DNA from: Stenotrophomonas terrae
Lineage (GTDB): Bacteria > Pseudomonadota > Gammaproteobacteria > Xanthomonadales > Xanthomonadaceae
Direction: 5' to 3'
DNA length: 34,724 bases
NCBI RefSeq assembly: GCF_001431465.1
Contig: NZ_LDJJ01000034.1
Span: 1 to 34,724 of the forward strand
Below the pieces are notes generated by a model, which saw nothing but the letters and a program-made list of their open reading frames with translations, ran no database searches and was not told where the DNA came from. Below, piece by piece: positions 22,635-31,127 of the stretch; position 1 is the first letter of the stretch; every line of letters begins with the position of its first letter. The position numbers and the translations under genes are program-made.

Positions 22635-24935
22635 TCAGTTGGGTACGCCCTGCGGCTCCAGACGGTCGATCACGCCCTGCATGGCACTGTCGAAGGCACC
22701 GTCGTCCACGTGCGGACGCAGCCGATCCAGCCGCACCATCACTGCCAATTCTTCCGGCGAGGCCACGCAGAAACGGATGCCGCGGCGGTTGACGAACAGC
22801 AGGCGCGAGGAAATCGGGCTCACCCAGGACAACTTGCCGGCCTGCATCTTGCCGTCCTTGTCGATGAAGTCCAGCCAGGTGCCGATCTCCATCCTACGGA
22901 AGCGCTCAGCGTCACCGTCGTCGAAATCCTCGGCCTTGGTCGCGGTTCCAAACTCGATGGCCGGGGTTTCCGGGGCCGGCGCTGTTGGCAAGGCGATCTG
23001 CGGCAGCTCGGGCAATGCACGCTCAAGCTCCGGACGCAGCTCGGCGATGGACTGCAGGGTGTCATGCAGGGCGTCGATGGCGGTGGTGCCGCCTTCGCCA
23101 TGCAGGCCGACGCTGGCAAACACCTTGCGCAGGCCCGGCTGGCTGGACTGCAGCCACAGCTTGCCGACGATATGGCGGCGCGCCTCGGCCACTTCTTCCA
23201 GCACGTCGTCGGCCAGTTTCAGGGCCTCGGTCACGCCTTCACCCTCATCGCCTTCGCGCAGCAGGGTGAGTGTCAGATGGTGGTTCCACGGCTGCCGCAG
23301 GAAGTCTTCAATAGCCTTGGGCAGGGCTACACCGGCAACGCGCTTGTCCAGCTCGGCGCTGGCGCGGTTGCGGGCGACTTCCAGCTTCTCCTGGCCGCGC
23401 TGGGTTTCGGCGGCACGGCGCTCGGTGATTTCGATGCGGCGACGATGCTGGGCCAGGAAGTCGCGGAATTCCTCCTCAAGGGTGAGGAAGATCGCCAGGT
23501 TCTCATTGAACTCGGCGGTCAGGCGTTCGATGATTTCCTCGACTTTGCCCATCAGCGCGCGCTCGGCCTGGCTTTCGCCGGCATTGCCTTCGCAGGCCTC
23601 GGCCAGCGAGTTGAGCAGCTTGCGCGCCGGGTGGGTCTTCTGCACGAACATGCGGCGGTCAAGCATGGCAACCTTGACGAAGGGCACCACCAGACGACCG
23701 ATCAGCTCACGCGAGCGGCCTTCCAGATCGCGCTCGTCGAGCATCACGTCAAACAGCATGCCGACCAGGTCGATCGCATCTTCGTCCTGCGGGTCCAGAT
23801 GCGCCTGCTCGGGGTCAACTCCAAGCCGGGTGGCACCGGACAGCACTTCACTCTTCAGGCGCTGCGCCAGCGATTCGCCATCCTCACCCACCGCCGCACG
23901 CAGGGTTGCGCTGGGCGTGGCCTGCAGCAGCGACAGCACCGACATCATCTCGCGCTGGTTCAGTGAACGATGCTGGCCTGCGCCGCCGTGCGTCGCATCT
24001 GCCGAAGACGCCCCTTCACGGGTCTGCCGGCTCTGCGCCAGCAGCTCGTGCAGCGCTTCGAGCACCATGTTCTGCGGATTGCCATAGGCCTGTTCGGCTT
24101 CAAAGCCGGCCGCTGCCTGCGCCGCTTCCTGGCCGGCAATGCTGCCGCGGCGCTGCGTCCAGCGCTCGGAGAACCGCCGCGCCCACATCGGCGCATGGCC
24201 TGGGTCGAAGCCTTCTTCTTCCTGCGCGGCCTGCGCCGCCTGCTCGGCAGGGGTACGCTGCGGGGTGGGACGGCGCGGCGCGGCAATCTCCGGCGCGGCA
24301 CCGGCCTGGGCCAGGCGCTCGTCCACCGCTTCGTACAGCTTGCCGACACCGGCGGCGAACTCGCGCTCGCACAATTTGAACAGCACCAGCCGCACTTCGG
24401 CGGTCAGGTCACAGGTATAGAACGCCTCGTGCACGGCCACACCGATGTGCTCGGGGCCGATCGGGTTGGTATCGGCATCCAGCGCCGCCACCCCGGCCAC
24501 CCAGGCCAGACGGTGATCGATGCGCAGCAATACCTGCTTCCAGTCGCGCAGCAGCACGGTGGCAAAATTGCGCACCGCCAGCCGCGACTCAAGAATGTGC
24601 TCGGGCACCAGGCTCAGGCCCCCCTCGTTCTGCCCCGCCAGCACGGCCTCGGCGGACTGCGGGGTACCGGCATCCAATGCGGCCCAGGCCTGCTGCAGGT
24701 GCGCGTCAAAACGGCGCGAGATCTCGTCGCGGCGGCGGCGCAGCTCGCGCATGCCATCCAGGAAGGCCAGCTGCGAGGGGCCTGCGGTCTCGGCGCGGTC
24801 GAACAAAACGTCGTCAAACCCTGCCAATACTTTGGCAAAGGCCTGCGAAAGCAGCGGCAACGAGGCCTCGCGGGCCATGCCAAGCAGCTTCTGGTTGCGA
24901 CCGGGCTGACCGGCGGGATGCGGATTGGACATCAT
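22635..24935 (-). CDS. DUF1631 domain protein
   Basis: About 766 aa, mostly helical and rich in Glu, Arg and Ala, without signal peptide or membrane segments. The middle (about 320-560) contains long charged helices likely to form coiled coils (EEIIERLTAEFNENLAIFLT; RRIEITERRAAETQRGQE). The last ~90 residues (IGTWLDFIDKDGKMQAGKLS, SSRLLFVNRRGIRF) look like a small beta-barrel resembling a PilZ fold. It matches the DUF1631 family of xanthomonads and pseudomonads, sometimes mislabelled thymidine phosphorylase. Function is unknown; cyclic-di-GMP binding is only a possibility. ATG 24935 is preferred (GGAG about 9 bases upstream); GTG 24950 is an alternative. pntAA follows 87 bases downstream. Confidence 0.85.
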   Translation of the reverse strand: MMSNPHPAGQPGRNQKLLGMAREASLPLLSQAFAKVLAGFDDVLFDRAETAGPSQLAFLDGMRELRRRRDEISRRFDAHLQQAWAALDAGTPQSAEAVLAGQNEGGLSLVPEHILESRLAVRNFATVLLRDWKQVLLRIDHRLAWVAGVAALDADTNPIGPEHIGVAVHEAFYTCDLTAEVRLVLFKLCEREFAAGVGKLYEAVDERLAQAGAAPEIAAPRRPTPQRTPAEQAAQAAQEEEGFDPGHAPMWARRFSERWTQRRGSIAGQEAAQAAAGFEAEQAYGNPQNMVLEALHELLAQSRQTREGASSADATHGGAGQHRSLNQREMMSVLSLLQATPSATLRAAVGEDGESLAQRLKSEVLSGATRLGVDPEQAHLDPQDEDAIDLVGMLFDVMLDERDLEGRSRELIGRLVVPFVKVAMLDRRMFVQKTHPARKLLNSLAEACEGNAGESQAERALMGKVEEIIERLTAEFNENLAIFLTLEEEFRDFLAQHRRRIEITERRAAETQRGQEKLEVARNRASAELDKRVAGVALPKAIEDFLRQPWNHHLTLTLLREGDEGEGVTEALKLADDVLEEVAEARRHIVGKLWLQSSQPGLRKVFASVGLHGEGGTTAIDALHDTLQSIAELRPELERALPELPQIALPTAPAPETPAIEFGTATKAEDFDDGDAERFRRMEIGTWLDFIDKDGKMQAGKLSWVSPISSRLLFVNRRGIRFCVASPEELAVMVRLDRLRPHVDDGAFDSAMQGVIDRLEPQGVPN

Positions 24936-25246
24936 GCGCAAAGGCTCCACACCCTCACAGGCGCTGATCTTCTGTTAAACGAATTAGGAAATGCAGACGC
25001 GGCCCCCGAAACCGCACGCGCATGGTAGGCGGAGAAGATGAACAGGGTCAGTGATGCAGTCCGCACTTCCTACCTCATGAGCCCTTCCCCGCAATTCCAG
25101 CAATGCTAAGCGTGTCGGCGATTATTAGCGACCCATGCCCCGTTAAGGGCGGGCAACACAGTGCACAAAACCGACCCCGGCCCGCGCTAAACGGCTGGTA
25201 CATGGGCGGCGTCTATAATCAGTGGCCGCCTCAGCCCCTGTGAACC
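24936..25246. promoter_or_regulatory. Divergent intergenic region with a -10 box for the nitroreductase operon
   Basis: A perfect TATAAT lies at 25214-25219 on the plus strand, 27 bases before the nitroreductase ATG, giving a short leader. The -35 region (around 25190-25196) is poor, so an activator or extended contacts may be needed. The left part should carry the promoter of the DUF1631 gene. No gene is seen in these 311 bases. Confidence 0.5.
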
Positions 25247-25822
25247 ATGTCCGACAACTGCTTCCTGCAAGCGCTGGATCAGCGCCATTCGGTGCCCTCC
25301 CTGCAACTGGGCGAGCCTGCGCCGGACCCCGCCACCCAGCTGCGCATGCTGCAGTCAGCGGTGCGCGTGCCCGATCACGGCAAGATGGTGCCGTTCCGCT
25401 TTCTGCGCCTGCAGGGCGAGGCGCGCCACGCACTGGGCGAGTTCCTGGCCCAGCGCAGCCGCCAGCGCGACCCCAATGCGTCCGAAGCCGCGGTAGAGAA
25501 GGACCGCCAGCGCTTTTCCCATGCACCGCTGATCATCACCGTGATCGCGCGGCTGCAGGACAACCCGAAAGTGCCGCCCCAGGAACAGCTGCTCACCGCC
25601 GGCTGCGTCTGTTTTGCCCTGCTGCAGGCCGCCCAGGGCTGTGGTTTCGGTGCGCAATGGCTGACCGCCTGGATGGCCAACGACCCGGAGGTCGCCCGTC
25701 ATCTGGGCCTGGCCGACAATGAGCGGATCGTCGGTTTCATTCATCTCGGCACGCCCAAGATCGCCGTCCCCGACCGCGACCGGCCCGACCCGGCCAGCCT
25801 GCTGCAGGACTGGCAGCCGTGA
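25247..25822 (+). CDS. Nitroreductase-family flavoprotein (YdjA-like)
   Basis: A 191-aa protein of the short nitroreductase class, normally an FMN-dependent homodimer using NAD(P)H. Features: the N-terminal RHSVPSLQL (FMN-phosphate-binding RxS type), DHGKMVPFRFL, and the central QLLTAGCVCFALLQAAQGCGFGAQWLTAW followed by GFIHLGTPK near the end. The length and the GFGAQWLT motif are closest to E. coli YdjA. The physiological substrate is unknown. First gene of a four-gene coupled operon; its TGA overlaps the next GTG (GTGA). Confidence 0.87.
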   Translation: MSDNCFLQALDQRHSVPSLQLGEPAPDPATQLRMLQSAVRVPDHGKMVPFRFLRLQGEARHALGEFLAQRSRQRDPNASEAAVEKDRQRFSHAPLIITVIARLQDNPKVPPQEQLLTAGCVCFALLQAAQGCGFGAQWLTAWMANDPEVARHLGLADNERIVGFIHLGTPKIAVPDRDRPDPASLLQDWQP

Positions 25823-26748
25823 GTGCCCCGCTGCAACCGCTGTATCTGGTTGATGCCAGCCTGTACGTGTTCCGCGCCTGGCATTCGATCCCGGATGAAT
25901 TCCAGGATGCCCAAGGCTGGCCGGTAAACGCAGTTCACGGTTTTGCCCGCTTCCTGCTGGACCTGCTCGAACGCGAACGCCCGCAGCATATTGCCGTGGC
26001 CTTCGACGAGGCGCTGGATAGCTGCTTCCGCCATGCGCTCTACCCTTCCTACAAGGCCAACCGCGACCCGGCCCCCGATGCGCTGCGCCGCCAGTTCGCC
26101 CACTGCAAGGCCTTGTGCGCCGCGCTCGGCCTGGAGGTGCTGGCCGACCGCGAGTACGAGGCCGATGACCTGATCGGCAGTGCCCTGCATGCCAGCCGCG
26201 GCCGCCTGCGCGGCGTCATCGTCTCGGCCGACAAGGACTTGTCGCAGCTGCTGCTGGAACATGACGAGCAGTGGGATTACGCGCGCAACCAGCGCTGGGG
26301 CGCCGATGGCGTCAAGGCACGGCAAGGCGTGCACGCCCATCAGGTCGCCGACTATCTGGCCTTGAGCGGCGATGCGGTGGACAACATTCCCGGTGTTTCC
26401 GGCATTGGCGCCAAGTCGGCGGCAGTGCTGCTGGCGCATTTCGGCACGATGGACGCCCTGCTCGAACGCATCGACGAGGTGCCCTTCCTGCGCCTGCGCG
26501 GCGCCGCCACCATCGCGGTGCGGCTGCGCGAGCAGCGCGAACAGGCGCTGTTGTTCCGCCAGCTCACCACCGTTGCCTTGAACGCGCCGCTGCACAATGC
26601 CGCCGGCGGCTTCCTGCGCAACAGTGGCGACGGCGACATGCTCGGCGGGCTGTGCGAAGCACTGCGCTTCGGCCCGATGACCCGCCGCCGGCTGATGACA
26701 GCGGCCGGTCTGCAATCCCCTTCCACCCCTGCCAACGAGTTCGCATGA
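25819..26748 (+). CDS. Stand-alone 5'-3' exonuclease (Pol I N-domain/ExoIX-like)
   Basis: A 309-aa flap-endonuclease-superfamily nuclease without a polymerase domain. Acidic metal-binding motifs appear in order: YLVDASLYVFRAW, VAFDEALDSCFR with YPSYKANR, EYEADDLIGSAL and VIVSADKDLSQLL. Then comes the DNA-binding helix-3-turn-helix GVSGIGAKSAAVLLAHFG (about 193-210). Such proteins process RNA primers or flaps. It starts at a GTG overlapping the nitroreductase stop, and its stop overlaps the Nudix start (ATGA). A role in DNA repair or RNA-primer removal is inferred from the family. Confidence 0.9.
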   Translation: MSAPLQPLYLVDASLYVFRAWHSIPDEFQDAQGWPVNAVHGFARFLLDLLERERPQHIAVAFDEALDSCFRHALYPSYKANRDPAPDALRRQFAHCKALCAALGLEVLADREYEADDLIGSALHASRGRLRGVIVSADKDLSQLLLEHDEQWDYARNQRWGADGVKARQGVHAHQVADYLALSGDAVDNIPGVSGIGAKSAAVLLAHFGTMDALLERIDEVPFLRLRGAATIAVRLREQREQALLFRQLTTVALNAPLHNAAGGFLRNSGDGDMLGGLCEALRFGPMTRRRLMTAAGLQSPSTPANEFA

Positions 26749-27296
26749 GCAACAACACCGCTGAACCGCGCGTCGTCTACGAAGGCAAATACCAGCGCAT
26801 GCTGGTGCGCGGCACCTGGGAATACAGCGAGCGCACCCACGCCGGCGGCCTGGCCGCGATCATCATCGCGGTCACCCCGGACGACGAGGTGCTGTTCGTC
26901 GAGCAGTTCCGTGTGCCGCTGCAGGCGCGCACCATTGAGATGCCGGCCGGCCTGGTCGGCGACATTGATGCCGGCGAATCCATCGAGGTTTCGGCCATCC
27001 GCGAGCTGGAAGAAGAAACCGGTTGGACCGCCGACCATGCCGAGGTGCTGATGATCGGCCCCACCTCGTCCGGCGCCAGCAACGAGAAGATCGCCTTCGT
27101 CCGCGCCACTGGTCTGCGCAAGGTCGGCGCCGGCGGCGGCGATGCCAGCGAGGACATCACCGTGCATAGCATTCCACGCGCGCGCGCCGCGGCCTGGCTG
27201 GTCGAAAAAATGGGCGAAGGCTACGAGCTGGATGCCAAGTTGTGGGCCGGCTTGTGGATGATCGAACACCATCTGGATGGGCGCCCGCGTGGCTGA
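26745..27296 (+). CDS. Nudix hydrolase, ADP-ribose pyrophosphatase type
   Basis: A 183-aa protein with a complete Nudix box, GDIDAGESIEVSAIREL followed by EEETGW, matching GX5EX7REUXEEXGU exactly. The preceding VEQFRVPLQARTIEMPAGLVGD is typical of ADP-sugar (ADP-ribose) pyrophosphatases. The substrate is inferred, not proven. It begins at ATG 26745 (ATGA overlap with the exonuclease stop) and overlaps the next gene by 8 bases if that starts at GTG 27289. Confidence 0.9.
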   Translation: MSNNTAEPRVVYEGKYQRMLVRGTWEYSERTHAGGLAAIIIAVTPDDEVLFVEQFRVPLQARTIEMPAGLVGDIDAGESIEVSAIRELEEETGWTADHAEVLMIGPTSSGASNEKIAFVRATGLRKVGAGGGDASEDITVHSIPRARAAAWLVEKMGEGYELDAKLWAGLWMIEHHLDGRPRG

Positions 27297-28104
27297 TTCA
27301 GGCATTCAACAATTGCCGCCGCTGCTTGGCGCCGATGATCCTGCGGTGTTCGCCATCCACAACCCGCAGGGCCGCTCGCCGTTCCTGCTGCTGGCCGACC
27401 ATGCCGGCCAGCGCGTGCCGCAGTCGCTGGATGCACTGGGCTTGCCGCAGGCCGAACTGGACCGCCATATCGGCTGGGACATCGGCATTGCCGGCACCAC
27501 CCGCGCGCTTTCGCAGCGCTTGGACGCCTGGGCCATCGAGCAGACCTATTCGCGCCTGCTGATCGACTGCAACCGGCCGCTGGTGTCGCCCACACTGATT
27601 CCTGAAATCAGCGATGGCACGCCGGTGCCGGCCAATCTCGGCCTGGGCCAGCTGCAACGGCAGCAGCGCATCGACGCCATCCATGCCCCGTACCACGCCC
27701 GTATCGATACCGAGCTGGACCGCCGCCGCGACGCCGGCATGCCAACCCTACTGGTGATGATGCACAGCTTCACCCCGGCCATGAACGGCGTGCAGCGGCC
27801 GTGGCAGGCCGGCGTGCTCTACCACCAGGACACCCGCTTCGCGCATGCGCTGCTACGGGCCCTGCGTGCGGAGGGCGACCTGGAAGTGGGCGACAACCAG
27901 CCGTATTCGGTCAACAACAGCAGCGACTACGCGGTGCCGGTGCATGGCGAAGGCCGCGGGCTGGTGCATGTAGAGCTAGAAATCCGCCAGGATTTGATTG
28001 CCGATGCCGCGGGTCAGCAGGCGTGGGCGGAGCGGTTGGAGCGGATTTTCCGCGGTTTGCAGCCGGAGCTGCTTGCCATGCAGGAATCTGGCAAAGGTCT
28101 GTAG
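27289..28104 (+). CDS. N-formylglutamate amidohydrolase family protein
   Basis: About 271 aa. Family motifs: FLLLADHAGQRVP (metal-site Asp-His), HIGWDIGIAG, LLIDCNRP and MMHSFTPAMNGVQRPW with the later VLYHQDTRFAHALL. Members cleave N-formylglutamate in histidine breakdown, or related N-acyl amino acids; no hut genes are near, so the substrate is open. GTG 27289 (GGATGGG upstream) is preferred over ATG 27277. The stop codon TAG (28102-28104) is supplied by the GTAG head of the repeat that begins at 28101. Last gene of the coupled operon. Confidence 0.87.
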   Translation: MADSGIQQLPPLLGADDPAVFAIHNPQGRSPFLLLADHAGQRVPQSLDALGLPQAELDRHIGWDIGIAGTTRALSQRLDAWAIEQTYSRLLIDCNRPLVSPTLIPEISDGTPVPANLGLGQLQRQQRIDAIHAPYHARIDTELDRRRDAGMPTLLVMMHSFTPAMNGVQRPWQAGVLYHQDTRFAHALLRALRAEGDLEVGDNQPYSVNNSSDYAVPVHGEGRGLVHVELEIRQDLIADAAGQQAWAERLERIFRGLQPELLAMQESGKGL

Positions 28105-28183
28105 GAGCGGCGTAAGCCGCGAAGCTGGTGGACGGTCGGACGGGGCGCTTGTAGAGCCCCTGCCGAGCATGGCTCGGCACTAC
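28101..28183 (+). repeat. 83-bp composite repeat, copy 1 (REP + SMAG)
   Basis: A GTAGGAGCGGCGTAAGCCGC palindrome, a spacer (GAAGCTGGTGGACGG...), and a reverse SMAG core TGCCGAGCATGGCTCGGCA followed by CTAC. It differs from copy 2 at only 4 of 83 positions. Its GTAG head provides the stop codon of the preceding gene. Confidence 0.9.
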
Positions 28184-28202
28184 AGCTGCAATTTCTTTTT
28201 TT

Positions 28203-28285
28203 GTGGGAGCGGCGTAAGCCGCGAAGCTGGTGGACGGCCGGACAGGGCGCTTGTAGGGCCCCTGCCGAGCATGGCTCGGCACTAC
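28203..28285 (+). repeat. 83-bp composite repeat, copy 2 (REP + SMAG)
   Basis: The same 83-bp unit as at 28101, in direct orientation, 19 bases further on after a T-rich spacer (TTTCTTTTTTT). The spacer between the inner palindromes is also conserved, so the whole unit was duplicated rather than two separate insertions. Confidence 0.9.
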
Positions 28286-28298
28286 CGCATGCATTGCG

Positions 28299-28344
28299 TT
28301 GTCCACATAGGCTGTGCCCTGACGGTTACACAAGCTGTGGATAA
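28299..28344. promoter_or_regulatory. Pair of DnaA-box-like sites, inverted
   Basis: TGTGGATAA at 28336-28344 is the exact reverse complement of the DnaA box TTATCCACA. TTGTCCACA at 28299-28307 has one mismatch. They face each other 28 bases apart in a gene-free stretch (28105-28635). Confidence 0.5.
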
Positions 28345-28411
28345 GGCTGCGCACCCATTGTGCGACGGGCCTTTGCAGCCACTGGTGATTTTTTGATCAA
28401 GCACAGCCCAT

Positions 28412-28434
28412 GTAGTGCCGAGCCATGCTCGGCA
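28412..28434 (+). repeat. SMAG palindrome
   Basis: GTAGTGCCGAGCCATGCTCGGCA, forward orientation, identical in core to the copies at 21055 and 21233. Confidence 0.85.
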
Positions 28435-28550
28435 AGGGCTTCGCCAGCAAACCAACAACCGTGGAAGCGACGCTGGGGGGCCTCGGCCCACCAGCCACGG
28501 AGCTGGCAACAACGAACAGACACGCATTGCTGCGGCCTGATCGTCTACCG

Positions 28551-28575
28551 GCTTCGCGGCTTACGCCGCTCCTAC
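28551..28575 (-). repeat. REP-like palindrome, reverse orientation
   Basis: GCTTCGCGGCTTACGCCGCTCCTAC, the same as the copy at 287-311. Confidence 0.8.
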
Positions 28576-28599
28576 AGGAGCGTCCATCAGCAACGCCCC

Positions 28600-28622
28600 A
28601 GCGGAGCATGGCTCCGCTCTAC
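28600..28622 (-). repeat. Divergent SMAG palindrome
   Basis: AGCGGAGCATGGCTCCGCT followed by CTAC. Both arms carry compensating changes relative to the usual SMAG (CGGAGC/GCTCCG instead of CCGAGC/GCTCGG), so the hairpin is kept. It ends 14 bases from the iminopeptidase stop and may act as its 3' hairpin. Confidence 0.8.
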
Positions 28623-28635
28623 AGGGGTTGACTCA

Positions 28636-29580
28636 TCAACCAGCGAAGCTATCGGTGGCGCGTACCAGTGCGTCCACGTTCTCGGCTTCGAATGCCGAAT
28701 GGCCCGAGGCCGGGCTGATCTGCAGCTGTGCCTTCGGCCAGGCCTTGTGCAGCTCCCAGGCATTGGCCAGCGGGCACACCACGTCGTAACGGCCGTGCAC
28801 GATCACGCCGGGGATGTCGGCGATCTTGTGGGCGTCGCGCAGCAGCTGGTTTTCTTCTTCGAAGAAGCCGCCGTTGACGAAGTAATGGTTCTCGATGCGG
28901 GCAAAGGCCAGCGCGAACTGCGGGTCTTCGTGGCTGTTGATGAAGTCGTCGTCCACGTGCAGGAAGCTGGTGGCGCCTTCCCATACGCTCCAGGCCTTGG
29001 CGGCGGCCAGGCGGGTAGCCTCGTCGTCGCTGGTCAGGCGGCGGTGGAAGGCCGAGATCAGGTCGTGGCGTTCAACCTGCGGGATCGGCTTGAGGTAATG
29101 CTCCCAGGCATCCGGGAACAGGCGGTTGGCGCCTTCCTGGTAGAACCATTCCAGCTCCCAGCGGCGCAGCATGAAAATGCCGCGCAGCACCAGTTCGGTG
29201 ACGCGCTGCGGATGGGTCTCGGCATAGGCCAGCGCCAGCGTGGAACCCCAGCTGCCGCCGAATACCTGCCACTTGTCGACGCCGAGCTTTTCGCGCAGCT
29301 TTTCGATGTCGGCGACCAGATCCCAGGTGGTGTTGTTCACCAGATCGGCATGCGGGGTGGAACGGCCCGAGCCGCGCTGATCGAACAGGATGATGCGGTA
29401 CTTGGCCGGGTCGTGGAACTGACGCATCTTGTCACTGCAGCCGCCACCGGGGCCGCCGTGCAGCATCACCACCGGCTTGCCGTTAGGGTTGCCGCATTGT
29501 TCGAAGTACAGGGTGTGGCGATCGTCGACCTTGAGCGTGCCGGTATCGTAGGGCTCGATGGCGGGATAGAGCGTGCGCAT
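28636..29580 (-). CDS. pip: Proline iminopeptidase
   Basis: A 314-aa alpha/beta-hydrolase (peptidase S33) that removes N-terminal proline from peptides. Motifs: the oxyanion region HGGPGGGCS, DQRGSGRS and the nucleophile Ser110 in GGSWGS. Asp in GRYDVVCP and the catalytic His in SGHSAFE lie near the C-terminus. Length and Ser110 numbering agree with the structurally known Xanthomonas enzyme. ATG 29580 is chosen over the frame start at 29607 because GAGG lies about 6 bases before it and the family N-terminus (MRTLYPAIEPYDTG) follows. Cytoplasmic. It ends in TGATGA just before repeat elements. Confidence 0.95.
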   Translation of the reverse strand: MRTLYPAIEPYDTGTLKVDDRHTLYFEQCGNPNGKPVVMLHGGPGGGCSDKMRQFHDPAKYRIILFDQRGSGRSTPHADLVNNTTWDLVADIEKLREKLGVDKWQVFGGSWGSTLALAYAETHPQRVTELVLRGIFMLRRWELEWFYQEGANRLFPDAWEHYLKPIPQVERHDLISAFHRRLTSDDEATRLAAAKAWSVWEGATSFLHVDDDFINSHEDPQFALAFARIENHYFVNGGFFEEENQLLRDAHKIADIPGVIVHGRYDVVCPLANAWELHKAWPKAQLQISPASGHSAFEAENVDALVRATDSFAG

Positions 29581-29654
29581 GGCAGCCTCGTAGTGAGCAG
29601 GCCGCACAGTTTAACGCAGCGATGTTTCGGTCTTGTCTGCGCAGCCCGCCGGAA

Positions 29655-30908
29655 TCACGGCGAGCGGAAATCGGCCGGTGATATCGACGGCTGCAGCCAC
29701 ATCCCGTCGAAGCGCTGGCGCGCCTCGGGCAGGCCCAGGCCATCGGCGTAATCCATGCTCCATAACCGGCTGCGCGCATCCTGCTCGCCGGGCAGGCTAC
29801 CCGCGTGCAGGTCCACGAACACCGCACCTTTTGCGGTGAGCCGTGATTCCAGCTGCTGCGGCCCCGCCGCTACCACCCGCAGCTGCTGGTCGATGTAGTC
29901 GCGATAACGGCCCTGTGCGCCGGCGTAGTGCAGCACATAGGTCTGTGCCTGCAATGCCGTCGGCAGCGCGCGGGTTACGTTGTCGACCGGCGGGAACCCA
30001 CGCGGGTGGCCGTCACGGTAGCCGCCGAGCCGGTTCAGATGCGCGTAATGCCCCCAGACGACGGCCTTGCGGCCGGGGTAGGCCTGTTCCAGCAGCCACT
30101 GCAGGTTGGCAGCCATGACCGGGTCGTGCTCGTCGAAGGGCCGCAGCTGCCAGGCCACCTCGGCCATGCGCTGCAGGCTGGCATTGATACGCCGCCAGAA
30201 ACCATCGCTGTCGAACACATCATCACCGTGTTCATCATCTGCCGCCGGCAACAGCTGCGGCAGCCACTGGCCGTCCGCCAGGAACTGCTCGCGCTCGCCC
30301 GCATCGGCCGGCGCCAGCTGACCATCAAGCAGGCGCTGCAGCTGCAGCAGATAGCGCTCTACCCGCTGCTGCTGTGACGCATCCAATACTTGCCGCGACA
30401 AGCGCGCGCGCAACTGCGGCACCAGCTGTGTGCGTGACAGCGCACCACTCAGACGTCCGTCGAAGCCGGCCAGCTGCATTGCCGCCGGCGCATCACGCTG
30501 CGCGTCCAGATAGTCATACAGCGGCCACAGCTCGGCGCTGTTGGCATACATGTAGAAGATGTTGCCCGGCGCATTGGCCCGCAACGGCAAGCGCGATTGC
30601 CACAGACGAGTGACATCGAACAGCCCGCTTTCCAGCACCAGCAGATCAAAGCCCTTGCGCTCGTGCAGGTAACGCACGGTGCGCACCTTGCTCGCGTAGA
30701 TGTTGCCCTCGCCGTGGGTCAGCTCATCGAGCATGACGATGCGTTTGTCGCCGATTGCCTCACCCAAGGGTTCCAGATCGGCATAGTCGTCCTGCATCGG
30801 CGCGCTCTCCCGCAACGGATGGAGCGGGGCTTGCGTGCTGGAGGCCAATGCCGGCAGGCAGGCCAGCGACGCAAGCAGCAATACGGCAGTGAACGCGCTG
30901 CGGCCCAT
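29655..30908 (-). CDS. Secreted erythromycin-esterase-family protein
   Basis: A 417-aa protein with a Sec signal peptide (FTAVLLLASLACLPALA) and an erythromycin esterase-like domain (PF05139 type). Residues equivalent to the catalytic set of EreA/EreB are present: Glu and His in MLDELTHGEG, Glu in LLVLESGLFD and the His pair in VVWGHYAHLNR. Well-characterised Ere enzymes hydrolyse macrolide lactones and are cytoplasmic; this one looks periplasmic and its substrate is unknown, so resistance should not be assumed. ATG 30908 (MGRSAFTA) is chosen over ATGs at 30914 and 30926 because GGAG lies about 5 bases upstream of it. It lies 74 bases before pip on the same strand. Confidence 0.85.
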   Translation of the reverse strand: MGRSAFTAVLLLASLACLPALASSTQAPLHPLRESAPMQDDYADLEPLGEAIGDKRIVMLDELTHGEGNIYASKVRTVRYLHERKGFDLLVLESGLFDVTRLWQSRLPLRANAPGNIFYMYANSAELWPLYDYLDAQRDAPAAMQLAGFDGRLSGALSRTQLVPQLRARLSRQVLDASQQQRVERYLLQLQRLLDGQLAPADAGEREQFLADGQWLPQLLPAADDEHGDDVFDSDGFWRRINASLQRMAEVAWQLRPFDEHDPVMAANLQWLLEQAYPGRKAVVWGHYAHLNRLGGYRDGHPRGFPPVDNVTRALPTALQAQTYVLHYAGAQGRYRDYIDQQLRVVAAGPQQLESRLTAKGAVFVDLHAGSLPGEQDARSRLWSMDYADGLGLPEARQRFDGMWLQPSISPADFRSP

Positions 30909-31127
30909 CGTCATCTCCGCTATCAAAACGGCGATGCTACGGGAGCTTACAAGCTGCGTGCTACGGACAGAAAATGACCTGGATCAGCGCCTGCAGTACG
31001 GTCTTCTGACTCCAGCTTGACCTTGCTCTTCGCCCTGCGTTGGCGTGTGCTCAAGCCCGACATTCCGCCAATGCGGGAATGCCGGTGAAACAAGAGCGGA
31101 CACTCCACGGCAACGGCAGCGCCAACC

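Noticed and set aside
22440..24087. Two long plus-strand frames opposite the DUF1631 gene
   Set aside because: Both are shadows in different frames of one real gene; no motif or ribosome site.
28299..28344. Replication origin
   Set aside because: Only two DnaA-box-like sites, no AT-rich unwinding region, and no dnaA, dnaN or parAB nearby.
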